Source: Pezicula radicicola (Eukaryota; Ascomycota; Leotiomycetes; Helotiales; Dermateaceae). From it: 64,000 bases of DNA. How positions within the stretch are numbered: position 1 is the stretch's first letter; each line of letters begins with the position of its first letter. The stretch lies in NCBI GenBank assembly GCA_003008705.1, contig PDUO01000048.1, forward strand, positions 195,183 to 259,182. Reading direction: 5' to 3'. The notes under the pieces are model-generated. The model was not told where the DNA came from. It searched no databases and was given only the letters and a program-made list of their open reading frames with translations. The translations under genes and the position numbers were made by a program. This document shows, one piece after another, positions 20,421 through 30,989 of this stretch.

Positions 20421-21812
20421 TTACAAAAGACACCCCGACGAAGAAACCAAATACCACAAATTTACTCTCTCACCCCGCTTCCAGTCCTCATATTTAATAT
20501 TATCCAAAATAGCCCGGCACAGATCAGAGTCTTCCCCTCGCCCAAGAAACTCCTCCGTTACCAACCGATAAGCCTCCGTATGGGCGCGGTGTTTAATTGT
20601 ATTACGAACCTCGAAATACGTCCAGCTCCGATTTTCTGCCAGCGTCTCAATTCGCTCCCATGCGCCTAAACAACCTTCTAGTTCATCTGGAGGCGCTTCA
20701 TCTTTCCCTCGTCCACGGAAAAAGACCCGTTGCTCGATTTCGGACGCAGTTAGTTCATAAGCCTTGTTTTGGGCTAGAACTGCCAATTGCACTGGTGCGA
20801 TCGGTGCTGAAAGTCTAATAGCTTCTTCAGTGGTGTTATGAATCAATGTCCCTCGTCCCATGAGATATTCGGCTACTTTAGAAGCCAGAGTCTCTGTAAG
20901 CTGTTCGTAGGTAGTTGTATAGGTTGTGGCATGGTTGAATTTTGCTCCAGATTGATCATTTAATTCCATTTTGGTCGACTTAATTTCGTCGGTAAATACC
21001 TTCGTAAGGAACTCACTGAATACAATCCCATCTGAAATGAGAGTAGTTTGTTCTCGACCAGGCAGCAGCAACTCCAGATTTCGAGATCGAATCAGAGCCG
21101 TGAGATGTAAAGGTAGATTCGTTAACTTTGGGTGGTACTGGTTTCCATAAAGATCGGAGCACAACGTTGCAGTTGTTAAGTGTGCGAAGTCATGTAAATC
21201 GTACCGAGGTTTGCAGTCACTCAAATTGTCTTCTGCCGTATCTCTAAAAGACTGCACATTGACCGCGATATGGTTCTTTGCTCTACAAGATAAAGCACCT
21301 TTTGGTATGAGTTTCGTTTCTCGTTCAAGCTTGATGCTTTCATCGTGGACAAAAGTGTGGACTGCGTAGTTCATAGCCTTAATTCCCTTGTCGTTGCATT
21401 GTAATAACTCGTCGATTTGTTGGATCAAAGAGACTGTCTCTGGACTTCCGCACCACTTCTCTCGCCATTCTCTTGCGTCAGACCTGCTGAAGAAATAGAT
21501 TCCACCATATTTTTGAGTTGCTAATACAGCCTTCCAAACTTCGGATTGCTCGCGCAGTGAATTTACAAGGTGGGAATCGATAGGATTGCTGGACTGGTGA
21601 ATGAGTTTTTCTACTCCTTGAAGGCCGTAGGTAAGGAGCTTGTTCTTGATGCGGGAAGTGATACTTTGAATCTTCTGATTTTGGTCGAAGAAGGGATGTG
21701 CTGGTACTCCGCCGTCAAGCCAGTCGGTGGAGGGGTTGAAAGAAAGCTCCATGTCTTTGAACAACGCAACAGTCTTTGGTGGCGTCGTCATTGTTGAAAT
21801 TGGAAGAGACAA
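20421..21812 (-). CDS. 463-aa soluble helical protein, unrecognised
   Basis: A single-exon protein without signal peptide or membrane segments. It is predicted largely helical, with evenly spread charged residues. A candidate metal site is the HDFAH motif in PRYDLHDFAHLTTATL (near residue 210), with further conserved-looking His and Glu residues (NYAVHTFVHDES, about 145-157; IKHRAHTEAY, about 410). Length and motif density suggest an enzyme, possibly a helical metal-dependent oxygenase or hydrolase, but I do not recognise the family and will not name it. The start may be the second Met at 21791 (MTTPPKTV). It is read toward the HAD gene, 344 bp away, and a UPRT homologue lies on the opposite strand upstream. 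Confidence 0.75.
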   Translation of the reverse strand: MSLPISTMTTPPKTVALFKDMELSFNPSTDWLDGGVPAHPFFDQNQKIQSITSRIKNKLLTYGLQGVEKLIHQSSNPIDSHLVNSLREQSEVWKAVLATQKYGGIYFFSRSDAREWREKWCGSPETVSLIQQIDELLQCNDKGIKAMNYAVHTFVHDESIKLERETKLIPKGALSCRAKNHIAVNVQSFRDTAEDNLSDCKPRYDLHDFAHLTTATLCSDLYGNQYHPKLTNLPLHLTALIRSRNLELLLPGREQTTLISDGIVFSEFLTKVFTDEIKSTKMELNDQSGAKFNHATTYTTTYEQLTETLASKVAEYLMGRGTLIHNTTEEAIRLSAPIAPVQLAVLAQNKAYELTASEIEQRVFFRGRGKDEAPPDELEGCLGAWERIETLAENRSWTYFEVRNTIKHRAHTEAYRLVTEEFLGRGEDSDLCRAILDNIKYEDWKRGERVNLWYLVSSSGCLL

Positions 21813-23371
21813 TGGGTGTAGTGGTTGGGCGGATGGGGTAATTTTAGACCAGGAAGAAATGTGTTGACGTTATGGTTGTAGCAAGGCTTTGCGTGCGGGC
21901 TGAAGCAATTCATTTTAAATATGGAAGTTTAAGTTGGGAATAATATATTGCGGCCAATTTTTGAATTACAAACGCGCAAAATTAAAACACGTCTTTGTGA
22001 TTCACCACTTGCTCTTATAGACCACTTATCTTGCTTGACCTTCAGCATCAGAGTTCCTCAAAATAATTGTCATGCATAACACAAACATTTCTGGGACAGC
22101 TATGCCGAGTCTACTTTTTCCAAGCCTTTGGCTCAACTGACTGTGGTATCCCACTTGACTTGGGTAACTCACTTGATTTGGGTAACATTTTCCATTTATG
22201 AAGCCCACTTGATTTGAATAAACCATTTGAATTGGGTGCTCTTCCGTTGGTAGGACCGTTGTTGGATAAGTTACTCTCTCTTAGTTAGAATTTTCTCACC
22301 ATCTTACAGCCCCTCTTTGTGAGCATGTGTGTTACCCGACTGCTCAAATTCACTGTATTGGTGATGTCCATTTAAGTTACAGGTCTTTACACTTCCTACA
22401 ATAATATAAATTGTGTGCCAAGATCCTTGTATATGTTCAGGAGTTGATAATAATCTTTTAAAAAAATAGTTTGAAATTTTATAGCATAATGTACAAGTTT
22501 GTAGCTAAATTTAAGTTTTATAATATTGCAGTGGAAGTAACTAAGATAGTGAAATGTTTTAAGTCTCTGTTAGCCATTTATTAAGTTTCCTAGTACTAGG
22601 TTGTGCCTATTTTTCAATAAGCTTCTTGTGAACTGTTTGCAATTAGCATTAAACAAATGATGGCTTTCATATGGCCATACCAAGTATTCTAGATGCATAC
22701 TGCTGTGCTATGTTGTCATTATTGTCTCACTTAGTTTGTCACCCACTGCATTATTCATGTCTGTCACTTATTAGCGTCTTGTCAACCAGTGCGTCTTCGT
22801 GTTTTCTAAGCAAAGACTAAGCCATTAAATTCAGCAATCTGACAGTTGGCTATCAGGTGTTAATCAAACAGAATTGGGGTCACAGGAACAACAATGTTAA
22901 TCCTATGACTAAAGATACTTGAAGGGTTTCCGTTTATAGCCATGTGCCTCCAAAGCCACGAGTGGTACAGCAGCCTTCGGACTCGAGGGACTCGAGTCCC
23001 TCGAGTGAGAGGATAAAGATGACTGCTCAAATGCATATTCATGGCTATGTGACTCGCGTTAGGTGGTACGAGCTGACTGCGAGAACACTAGATATGACCA
23101 AGTTGCCCTTTTGCTTACCAGTCAACAGCCCCAAGACTTCGCAAGGGGACATATCTTCGAATCTACATGAGTTGTTACCTTGTCAAATCCACTAGTTGGA
23201 GTGAATGTCAGTTTAGTATACCAACTATAAAAGAAACAAGAATTAACTGGATCCAACCAAAACTCTTATCAAAACCTCAACTATCCACACGATACATTGA
23301 CCTATTAAACCACATAACCCCAGTTCTTACATTAAACCCATCCAAGAACATACAATCCTTCTACTGAAGCA
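21813..23371. other. Intergenic with 18-bp repeats and a palindrome
   Basis: 18-bp units lie at about 22140-22230 (CACTTGACTTGGGTAACT). The stretch 22260-22860 is AT-rich without open frames of note. A perfect palindrome is at 22981-23006. The rest is the promoter of the UPRT homologue. Confidence 0.5.
22981..23006. repeat. Perfect 26-bp palindrome
   Basis: Every base from 22981 to 23006 pairs with its mirror. The sequence is built from three CTCGAG cores separated by GGA and TCC. ATAGCCAT at about 22937 and ATGGCTAT at about 23040 form an outer inverted pair. Either a cruciform or a binding site for a dimeric factor is possible. Confidence 0.6.
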
Positions 23372-24037
23372 ATGACCACCTCCACGGTAACAACAGCAGT
23401 AAAAATCTGCTCCTCAGACCCTCGAATGACCTCACTCATGGACCCCTTCCTCTCAGCATCAACAACCACAAGCAAAATGCAAAGCGTCGTCCACGAAATG
23501 ACTGACCTTATAATCTCACAGGCCATCTCAACAAACACCAACCTCTCCACTTCTGACAACATAGTGCTTATTCCAGTTCTCCGAGCCGGCTTACCCATGT
23601 ACGTCGTAGCACAAAACCGGTTGCCCAAAGCCTCATGCGTCCTCGTACGCTGCAGGAAGCAAAAGGGAAGTCGGACCGTTGCGAGCGACTGGATGGGTGC
23701 ACCACCTCTTCAGATGATTTCCACTTCCTCAAATAGCAGCGGAACTTGTACTTGTGAAGAGGGGAAGATAATTGTCCTCTTGGATACTGTTATGGCTACT
23801 GGAGATACGATTGTACGGTTGTGTGACGAAGTACAGGATATGGGTGGTATGGCAGGTTGTGTTACTATACTAAGCTGCTATGCAAGTCCGGAGGCTATTG
23901 AGAAGGTTTCTGGTCATGAGGTGGTTGGAAGTCTTGTGGTGGGGTTTAGGGCTGATAGTGTGGATGATGATGGGTACTTGGTGCCTTATACTCATGGTGA
24001 TATAGGTGATAAGATGTTTGGCAAGGCGAGTCTTTGA
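23372..24037 (+). CDS. Uracil phosphoribosyltransferase-like protein
   Basis: A single-exon 221-aa protein of usual UPRT length. The PRPP-binding loop is IIVLLDTVMATGDTIVRL (compare the family pattern LLDPMLATGGS). The dimer and active-site strand is LIPVLRAGLPMYVV. The C-terminal uracil-binding segment is present as YLVPYTHGDIGDKMFG. The flexible arm around residues 85-105 is shorter and more basic than in housekeeping enzymes. Expected reaction: uracil or a related base plus PRPP to the nucleotide, in the cytosol. The divergence of the base-binding end (YTHGDIGDK) leaves open a specialised substrate. It stands divergent to the 463-aa gene. Confidence 0.82.
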   Translation: MTTSTVTTAVKICSSDPRMTSLMDPFLSASTTTSKMQSVVHEMTDLIISQAISTNTNLSTSDNIVLIPVLRAGLPMYVVAQNRLPKASCVLVRCRKQKGSRTVASDWMGAPPLQMISTSSNSSGTCTCEEGKIIVLLDTVMATGDTIVRLCDEVQDMGGMAGCVTILSCYASPEAIEKVSGHEVVGSLVVGFRADSVDDDGYLVPYTHGDIGDKMFGKASL

Positions 24038-24420
24038 GTTTTGAGGCGTTTAATGAGAGATTGGTCTGGAGGAGTCTTTCTTTAGTATTGGGATAATCTT
24101 GGGTTTAAAGACAGGTTAGCTAGCGGCGATGTTTTCGAAGTTGGTGTTGCTCGCTTGTGTGACAAAGGGGGATCATGTGACTTTCATCTGAGAAGTAGAA
24201 CTCATTATTGAGGGACTCTGAAAAGAGTCAAATGCGTATCACGGAAAATCAAGACCTTGGGTGAAAATGGCTTTGCTGGGTTGATATTTTGCTCTTAAGC
24301 TGCAACTGAAGTCAAACCACGTGAGCTCCCTGGAAAGCAACGACGCTACCACTTGCCACTTCGCACCAGAAATATTTTGCAATTAAGGATATGCAAAACA
24401 AACCAGATTTCTACATCTTT
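24038..24420. other. Intergenic between convergent genes
   Basis: 3' ends of the UPRT-like and 2EXR genes. No feature is seen. Confidence 0.4.
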
Positions 24421-24837
24421 CTAGTTGACTTTGCTAACAAGAAAGTAGCGGAAACTTAGAAACTGGCCAAAATGAGACTCCAATCTGTAACGGCCATCCT
24501 CGGACAGAAGTCCATCCTGGAACCAAGATAATCCCAGCAGCCTAAAGAAAATCCTTCCTGTCTCCACAAACTCAAGCTCAATAATTGCTGGATTTACTTC
24601 TCGTGACTCTCTGTTGACGTTCAGGGCAGGATGGTATCCACCACGGAAGCTTGGAGTGAAAATTTGTATCGGGTTGCCTTGAGGGTCGGTGAGTGATATC
24701 AGGACGCCGTGAGATCTATACCGTCCAGACTTCGGAACTGCATCTTGACGAGCATAATCCCAGATCTTGATACGGAGCTCGGTTGGTAGCTCTCGAAAAC
24801 GGGTGAACAGTGCCGGTGATGTTCGGGTGGAAGACAT
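24421..24837 (-). CDS. 2EXR-domain protein, short
   Basis: A 138-aa protein starting MSSTRTSPALFTRFRELP; FRELPTELRIKIWDYA is the signature of the fungal 2EXR family (F-box-like start). A second family hallmark is ALNVNRESREV (about residues 73-83). Family members are usually 250-400 aa, so this is a short form or has lost its C-terminus; a stop at 24421 is close after FLSFRYFLV. The role of the family is unknown, and it is highly expanded in Pezizomycotina. Confidence 0.65.
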   Translation of the reverse strand: MSSTRTSPALFTRFRELPTELRIKIWDYARQDAVPKSGRYRSHGVLISLTDPQGNPIQIFTPSFRGGYHPALNVNRESREVNPAIIELEFVETGRIFFRLLGLSWFQDGLLSEDGRYRLESHFGQFLSFRYFLVSKVN

Positions 24838-25030
24838 ATTCGTTGATTTCTTGGTGTGAAGTAAAACTCTTTGGATATGATGTCTTGACGATTTTTATAT
24901 ACAAATGACTTTATATTTGAGACTTTTCAGGGAGATACTAGTAGGTTCGAGCAGCTACAAAAAAGTGTAGTGAACATTTGTGCCTTTGGAGCGCTGTATA
25001 TTTACCTTTACAAGCGAAAAGATAGTTGTA

Positions 25031-26890
25031 CTAAATATCCAATTTACCAATAGTCTCAGTCTGTGGACTCTTTTTGTCAGTCAAAACCTCGGGCTCTGTA
25101 GCCAAAGCCAAATCCCCATTTTCGAACTTAGTAGCCGAGACTGGCTTGTTCTCGTTGCTTCTTCGCAGCACAAGCATGATTACTCCGGTATTGACTAGAT
25201 AAAGGACACTAATAACAGTGGCCTAGAATGGTAATCAGTAGTTGTCATCTGATTGTGCAAGAAAAAAGGTACTCACCCATATGAAGCCACCATGAAATCT
25301 TGGAGATTTTGACACAGGCCAAGCAACTAACGGCACTACGAGCCCAGTGATCTCACCAAGACAATTATACGTCGCTAACGTAATTGATCTTGCTTCCAAA
25401 TCTCCTGCTAGACCTTCTGCAGTCCAAGCCACTAGAATTGGGATAGTGCCATTGACCCAACCAATCGACACATAAGCGAAGAACTTCAAGCCTGACGGTA
25501 TAGTCCAGATAGCCAAAACCAGATTCGAAAAGAAGCAAAGAACACCCGAGAACAAGATCGGTTCCCATCTCTTTCCACGCAGATCCGTATAGTACGAAGT
25601 ACTCAATGCAGAAACAACAGCGACAGCATTGGAGACTGTCCCGAGGTCATTTACCATTGGAATCGAATACTTGTCCGGTTGACTATCAAGCCAAAGTATG
25701 AACGGAGTTCCGCTTGCATACAAAATGTTGCAAAATAGAACGAGAATGGAAACAAAGGCATAGAAACGCCATGAAAGAAGAACTCGCTTCCAGAGTGACT
25801 TGTTGAGGCCAGTTGGTGCTTTGAAACCATCATTTTCAAGACGCGAGACTGCGAGGAGCTTTTCTTCTCCAGTAAACCATCGGGATTTAGTGCGTCCTGG
25901 AAGGTCAGGGAAGAAAAAGAATCCTCTAGGAATTTGTTAGTCTCATAAAAAACACGATAGTGGTGGTGGAGCCCAAACAGTATTGCGACTGGTAAAGTGA
26001 TGATGGTACATATAATGAATAACCATCTATAAAATGTTAGCTGCAAAGTAATATGTTAGGTAAACCGACATACCTCCAACCCTGTAGACCATTGTGATTG
26101 TTCAAGTTCGAATAAGCCGCTGCTTGTAAGTATCCAGCAAACATTTGTCCAATTGGATTAGACACCCAAAATATTGCGTTTCGACGACCGAGTTCTTTCT
26201 TGGTGTACCAGCTAAATCAATTGTCAACACTTCACATTTACAGATTTGTCAGAAAATTGATTGCTCACGAGTTAACAATGTGTACTAGGCCAACATAACA
26301 GGAAGTTGCGCTCAACCCAACGAAGAATCGCATCACCACCAACTGATTATAGTTGGATACGAAAGCTGTACCGAGGGTGAAGAGCCCCCAAAATGTTTCC
26401 GCCGCTGGAAGCCAGTATTGAGCCCTAACAGACGGTAAGTCATATTGCTTTCAGAGAATCTAAAAGGAATGTGATATAATATGAATTACTTACGGGACCT
26501 TCGTAAGCACAAGATTACTTGGAATCTGGAAGACAACATAGCCAACCTCGTCTATCAAAATGATTAGTAAACTTCGAGTGATTTGATAAACAAGAAAGAG
26601 CTTACAAGCAGCATTGATATAGTTGAGTCTATTTCCATAAAGATTAAGATCATCTTTCATACCAGAAACATATGCGTTTGCTTCGAGGAATTGTTAGGTA
26701 CTGTAGGAATAATTCTCGACAACTGAAACTTACTGAGAGCAGAAACATCCAGATATTTTGTGAAGAATGATAAGCAGGCATATGATAAGACAAGGAGATC
26801 AATTTTATGAACCAAGCGTCGTTCAGCTGATGGCATATCTTTGGGATACCATCTTATCACTTCCACTAATCTGGTGAAGAACCCTGCCAT
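25031..26890 (-). CDS. Allantoate-permease-family (ACS) MFS transporter
   Basis: Eight exons: complement(26734..26890), (26606..26680), (26494..26551), (26269..26424), (26074..26211), (25979..26026), (25277..25925), (25031..25222); 490 aa. All junctions keep frame and read through family landmarks: RRLVHKIDLLVL at the N-terminus, NAYVSGMKDDL, YEVGYVVFQIPSNLVLTKVP, GWRWLFII over a splice, and FFFFPDLPGRTKSRW. Twelve membrane segments are expected. Dal5/Tna1-type carriers import anions such as allantoate, nicotinate, pantothenate or organic acids. The sixth intron has a rare GTTTGG donor but a good GACTAAC branch and keeps frame. The start MAGFF was chosen because sequence upstream is not family-like. 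It is divergent to the flavin monooxygenase at 27740. Confidence 0.88.
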
Positions 26891-27739
26891 CTTGGTGTCC
26901 ACTGAATTTGACGAGCTTGACTTCAGAATAGGGAGGGTCAGTGCCAAGCTCTTATATAGAAAAAGTACAGTATACGCAACATATCGATAAAAAGTACCGA
27001 CGAAAACCTCCATAGGGTCCCTGACTTACTTGGTCACCAAAATTGACGCCTCATTGCGTGCTCTTACCAAAAGTCTAGTCCATATCTCTCAGTACAAAAG
27101 CACCATACAATTGAAGCTTGAAATCCCACTTTTGAGTTACACTGGATTCTTTAAGTGGATCGCTGTATCGCTTCAACCTCGTCTTCACTACTTCCACCGA
27201 TGCTTGTTGAACTGCTGAATCCGAAGGCATTGATTTTTGCATTCAATTGTCTCAATTACATATGAATATTTATTCAAACAAGTTTTCATCATTGAAACCA
27301 TCAGATAACAAAAATCTGCTTCCAGTTATATCTCACTGTCTAATAAATCCACCCGGAAATAAGCGACGTCGGTTCCTTGAGACGTAGCGGAAAGCACATC
27401 ATACACTTTGGGAATGATATCATCAACAAGATTATGTGGGAGATCGAGAAGATGAAGAAACGCACTGATATTGATTCGTTCAAAGCACGCGATAATCAAA
27501 GATGAACACGCATACCATTTTAGTGCAATAAAATTAAATGATTCGTGGGATGTGAAGATTACCAACCTGCTTGAATCTAGCAATCGTTGAAAATTGTGGT
27601 TTCTTAAGTGGGGTCTGCTATCATGTATAGTAAACCTACAACCCAGCTTCATGAGATGATAAGAGAATTATTTCCAGGCCAAAAATATCACTCAATATCT
27701 TATCCACTCCGACATTTGAGATACGGCCAAACCATCAAG
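26891..27739. other. Divergent promoter region
   Basis: About 850 bp between two divergent genes, so probably a shared control region. The minus-strand 108-codon frame at 27326-27652 is open (AFLHLLDLPHNLVDDIIPK) and may be a relic of another gene; no motif supports it. No known operator was identified. Confidence 0.4.
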
Positions 27740-29602
27740 ATGACTTCTAGCGATGTGGGCCCATTTTGCTATCAGAAGGACGGAAAAACTAAAAAGCGCA
27801 TTCTTCTAAATGCATTTGATATGAATGGAATTGGCCATACAAGGTTTGTAACTCCATACAGCAAGCGATTATCACTTCTAGCATTCGGTTGAGACCAGTG
27901 ACTGGAAGAACTGAGCACATGGAAACTCGTTGAGGATTCTGTACTTATCTCCTGATATGCTCTTCAACAGGGTGTTTTAAACAGACAGCCACAAGACTTA
28001 CGGGATTTGTACTTAAAATTTTAACTAACTTGAGTTTTAGTGTAGGACAATGGCGACACCCAAATGATAAAAGTCAGACAAAGAAAAATTTAGAATACTG
28101 GATCAACCTCGCCAAACTCTTAGAGAGAGGCCGATTTAATGCTTTGTTCTTGGCAGATAACTTCGGCTCTCTTGAGATTTATCAAGGAAGTCACGATGCT
28201 GCAATCCGTGCTGGAGCACAGTGGCCTTTATATGACCCATTTGTGGTATGTGTCTAAAGAGCACTTTAATGGGAAGCAGACTAACGTAGATAGATTATCT
28301 CGGCTATGGTTGCCGTGTCTCAAAATTTGGCATTTGGTATAACTGCTTGTACTACCTTCGAGCCACCATTTCTCCTAGCGAAGCGATTCTCAACTTTGGA
28401 TCACTTGACGAGAGGTCGAATTGCTTGGGTGAGTCTGTGATGCTATTTAAATGATGAGATTCTAATGACTCTTCTGTTAGAACATTGTTACTTCGTGGTC
28501 AGATTCAGCTGCCCGTGCTGTTGGTTTGGATGCACTGCCTGAGCATGATGAGCGTTATGTAATGGCAGAGGAATATCTTCAACTAGTTTATAAGTTAGTC
28601 AACATTCTTAAATAAATTTCGTAGACTAACAATAATTCTAGATTGTGGGAAGGATCATGGGCTGATGACGCTGTCGTGGCTGACGCAGTTACCGGAACTT
28701 ATACGCTTCCTGAAAAGGTTCGACGGATCAGTCATAAAGGAAAGTACTTCAAGTCTGTTTCAGCACATCAAGTCGATCCGAGTCCTCAGCGAACTCCTGT
28801 CCTTTTCCAGGCCGGCATGTCCCCGTAAGTCAACCTTTCCATCGTCTGTCTGAAATACCGTATACTAAAATCTCTATCAAGTGCCGGAGCTAGGCTTGGA
28901 GCACGACATGCTGAATGTATCTTCATCGGCGGTCCAAACCCAGCGTACGTAGGCGCAAAGATAAAGGAGACACGAAGACTAGCAGCAGAAGAAGGTCGTG
29001 ATCCCTCCGAACTACGATTCTTTATCTCCTTCATCGCAATTGTGGATGAAACGGACGAGAAAGCACAAGCGAAATATGAAGACTACAAGAAATATGGAAG
29101 TGTCGAAGGCTCACTTGCAAAATTCTGTGGAATTACTGGTATTGATCTTGCCAAGTTTCCACTAGATGAGGAATTTCCGACAGATCTCGAACACCCTTCA
29201 TTGGCTCACTTGACACCGAAGCAACGAGAATCGTTGGTCCATAGACCAGATGGGAATCCTAAATGGACACCGAGAATATTAGGAGAATGGTGCACTATTG
29301 GTGGTAGTGCGACATTCAAAGTGGGTAGTGGTGAAACGGTTGCTGATGAATTGGAAAGATGGATTCGTATTGCTGATGTTGATGGTTTTAATCTTGGACA
29401 TGTTATTGTTCCACAAGCTTGGGAGGATATCATTGAGTACTTGATTCCTGTGTTGGAGAAGCGAGGATGGTTGGGTGATGGTAATCAGTACACTGTCCCG
29501 GGAGGGACAGCTCGTGAAAATCTTTACGGTACGCCAGGTGATTCGAAGTTACGAGCGACTCATCCTGGAAGCAAGTTTAAATTTGATGTATACCCGGAGT
29601 AA
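27740..29602 (+). CDS. NtaA/SnaA/DszA-family flavin monooxygenase
   Basis: Six exons: 27740..27843, 28041..28245, 28294..28428, 28481..28593, 28642..28824, 28882..29602; 486 aa, the usual size. It is a bacterial-luciferase-like TIM barrel: ILLNAFDMNGIGHT at the first strand, GQWRHP, the helix YWINLAKLLERGRFNALFLADN, TRGRIAWNIVTSW, then LLFQAG-type VLFQAGMSP and GARLGARHAECIF. The C-terminus has DGFNLGHVIVPQAWED and LVPVLEKRG-type ending. These enzymes use reduced FMN from a separate reductase to oxygenate small organics (nitrilotriacetate, alkanesulfonate-like or thiophene-type compounds). The substrate is unknown here. The first donor is an unusual GTTTGT. The divergent ACS transporter next door suggests uptake plus catabolism of one compound. 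Confidence 0.87.
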
Positions 29603-30989
29603 AGGGGCCTGTAGTTTCATTTAATGAATATTTTACGCTGTGAGATTTCTCGTAGGGGCCTCGGTTCAAACCAACCCGGATAGCTTAAGTTTCTCTCGCT
29701 TTTGCTGAACTTCCACCTTCCTTGCATTGATCAGAGCCTTGATCTTGCAATTCACTCTTGATAGCTGTAAATCAGACCAAAGGACACCTGTATCTTCGTA
29801 CTATCATATTTTGATTTATATTCCCATAAATTTCAGCTAGCATCGAAATTTCCGATTTCTTTTTTTAAGGTTCTATATCATTGTCTACAGGGAACAAGTG
29901 GCACACAAGCATAAGCTCAAATTTTAGATAGGACTAGATCTGGCACGTATTGGTCGAAGGATTGTTGCAGGGCCTAAGCGTTTCATATCTAGCGGGCGTC
30001 GTGCGTTTTGAAGGTTACCAGCCAGAAATGTGAAAATAGTCCAGAGCTTTTAGTTTGGGAAGGCACTCCTGAGAACAGTCCGCGTTTTCAGGGCCTGTAC
30101 GAAGCAGTGGCTATTGTACTAGGAATAGGGTAGCGTACTCGTAGCAGGTGGCAGGGATGGTGGACAGAAATTTGGTTGTTGACGACATTGGCGACGGTAC
30201 TCGATGCATGCCAAGAGTTCATCGCCAAAATCATGGTTCTTATCGTCGTCGACGGCAGAGTCGCTAAACTGCATGTTGGGAAATCGCAGGTTGTTGGCTC
30301 ATCGTAGGAAGCCCATAGCCATCAACAGCAAGTACACGCCGTCCGTATTCCAGCGCCTCTCCGCCCTTATCCTCGCTTGTAAACGAGAACCATTGCTCTG
30401 TTCCCCCAATGGCGCCTGCCATGAATTAAAATCAAGAAGTCAATGACTCATGATAGATGTTGGACCTATATCTCCTTGTTGTGCGGCGCACATCTCAAGG
30501 TCGGAGGATTCACAAGAGTTGGGACTCCGGCAAACATGTCTGCTAAAGGAGGACTCTATAACAAGATGAGGCGAAAGAGGAGAATAAATTAAGATGACAA
30601 GTGGAGAGGGCGAGAGTGGAAGGTGAGAGCGGAAGTAGGGGAAGAGGCTTTGACCTAGGGTAGGATCCTAAAATGGAAGCCATAAGGGAGAGGCAGTGTC
30701 TTAATGAAATCAAGAGAGCCACTCAAGTAAAGTAGATCACTCAAGTCAGGCAGATTCAAGTCAAGTTAGGTTCTCAAGTCCTATCATTGCTAAAGATATT
30801 TACAGGAAGGTACTACCACCGAAACCAAGACCAAAACGAAAAAACAAAAACAAAAAAAAAGATCTCCTATGTGCGGTCAGCGTGATTCACCAGTTGGGTT
30901 ATTACGTACCGGATTAAAACACTCGGCCATTTCCTTCAAATTTCTACGCTTGGTCCCTCCATGCTTCCAGAATCTCGCTCCTGGCTCGT
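29603..30989. other. Intergenic, with a short 18-bp repeat patch
   Basis: No gene is called. Small open frames around 30204-30446 have no features. Positions about 30715-30780 contain degenerate 18-bp units in reverse orientation (CACTCAAGTCAGGCAGATTC). An A-rich run follows at about 30835-30860. Confidence 0.4.
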
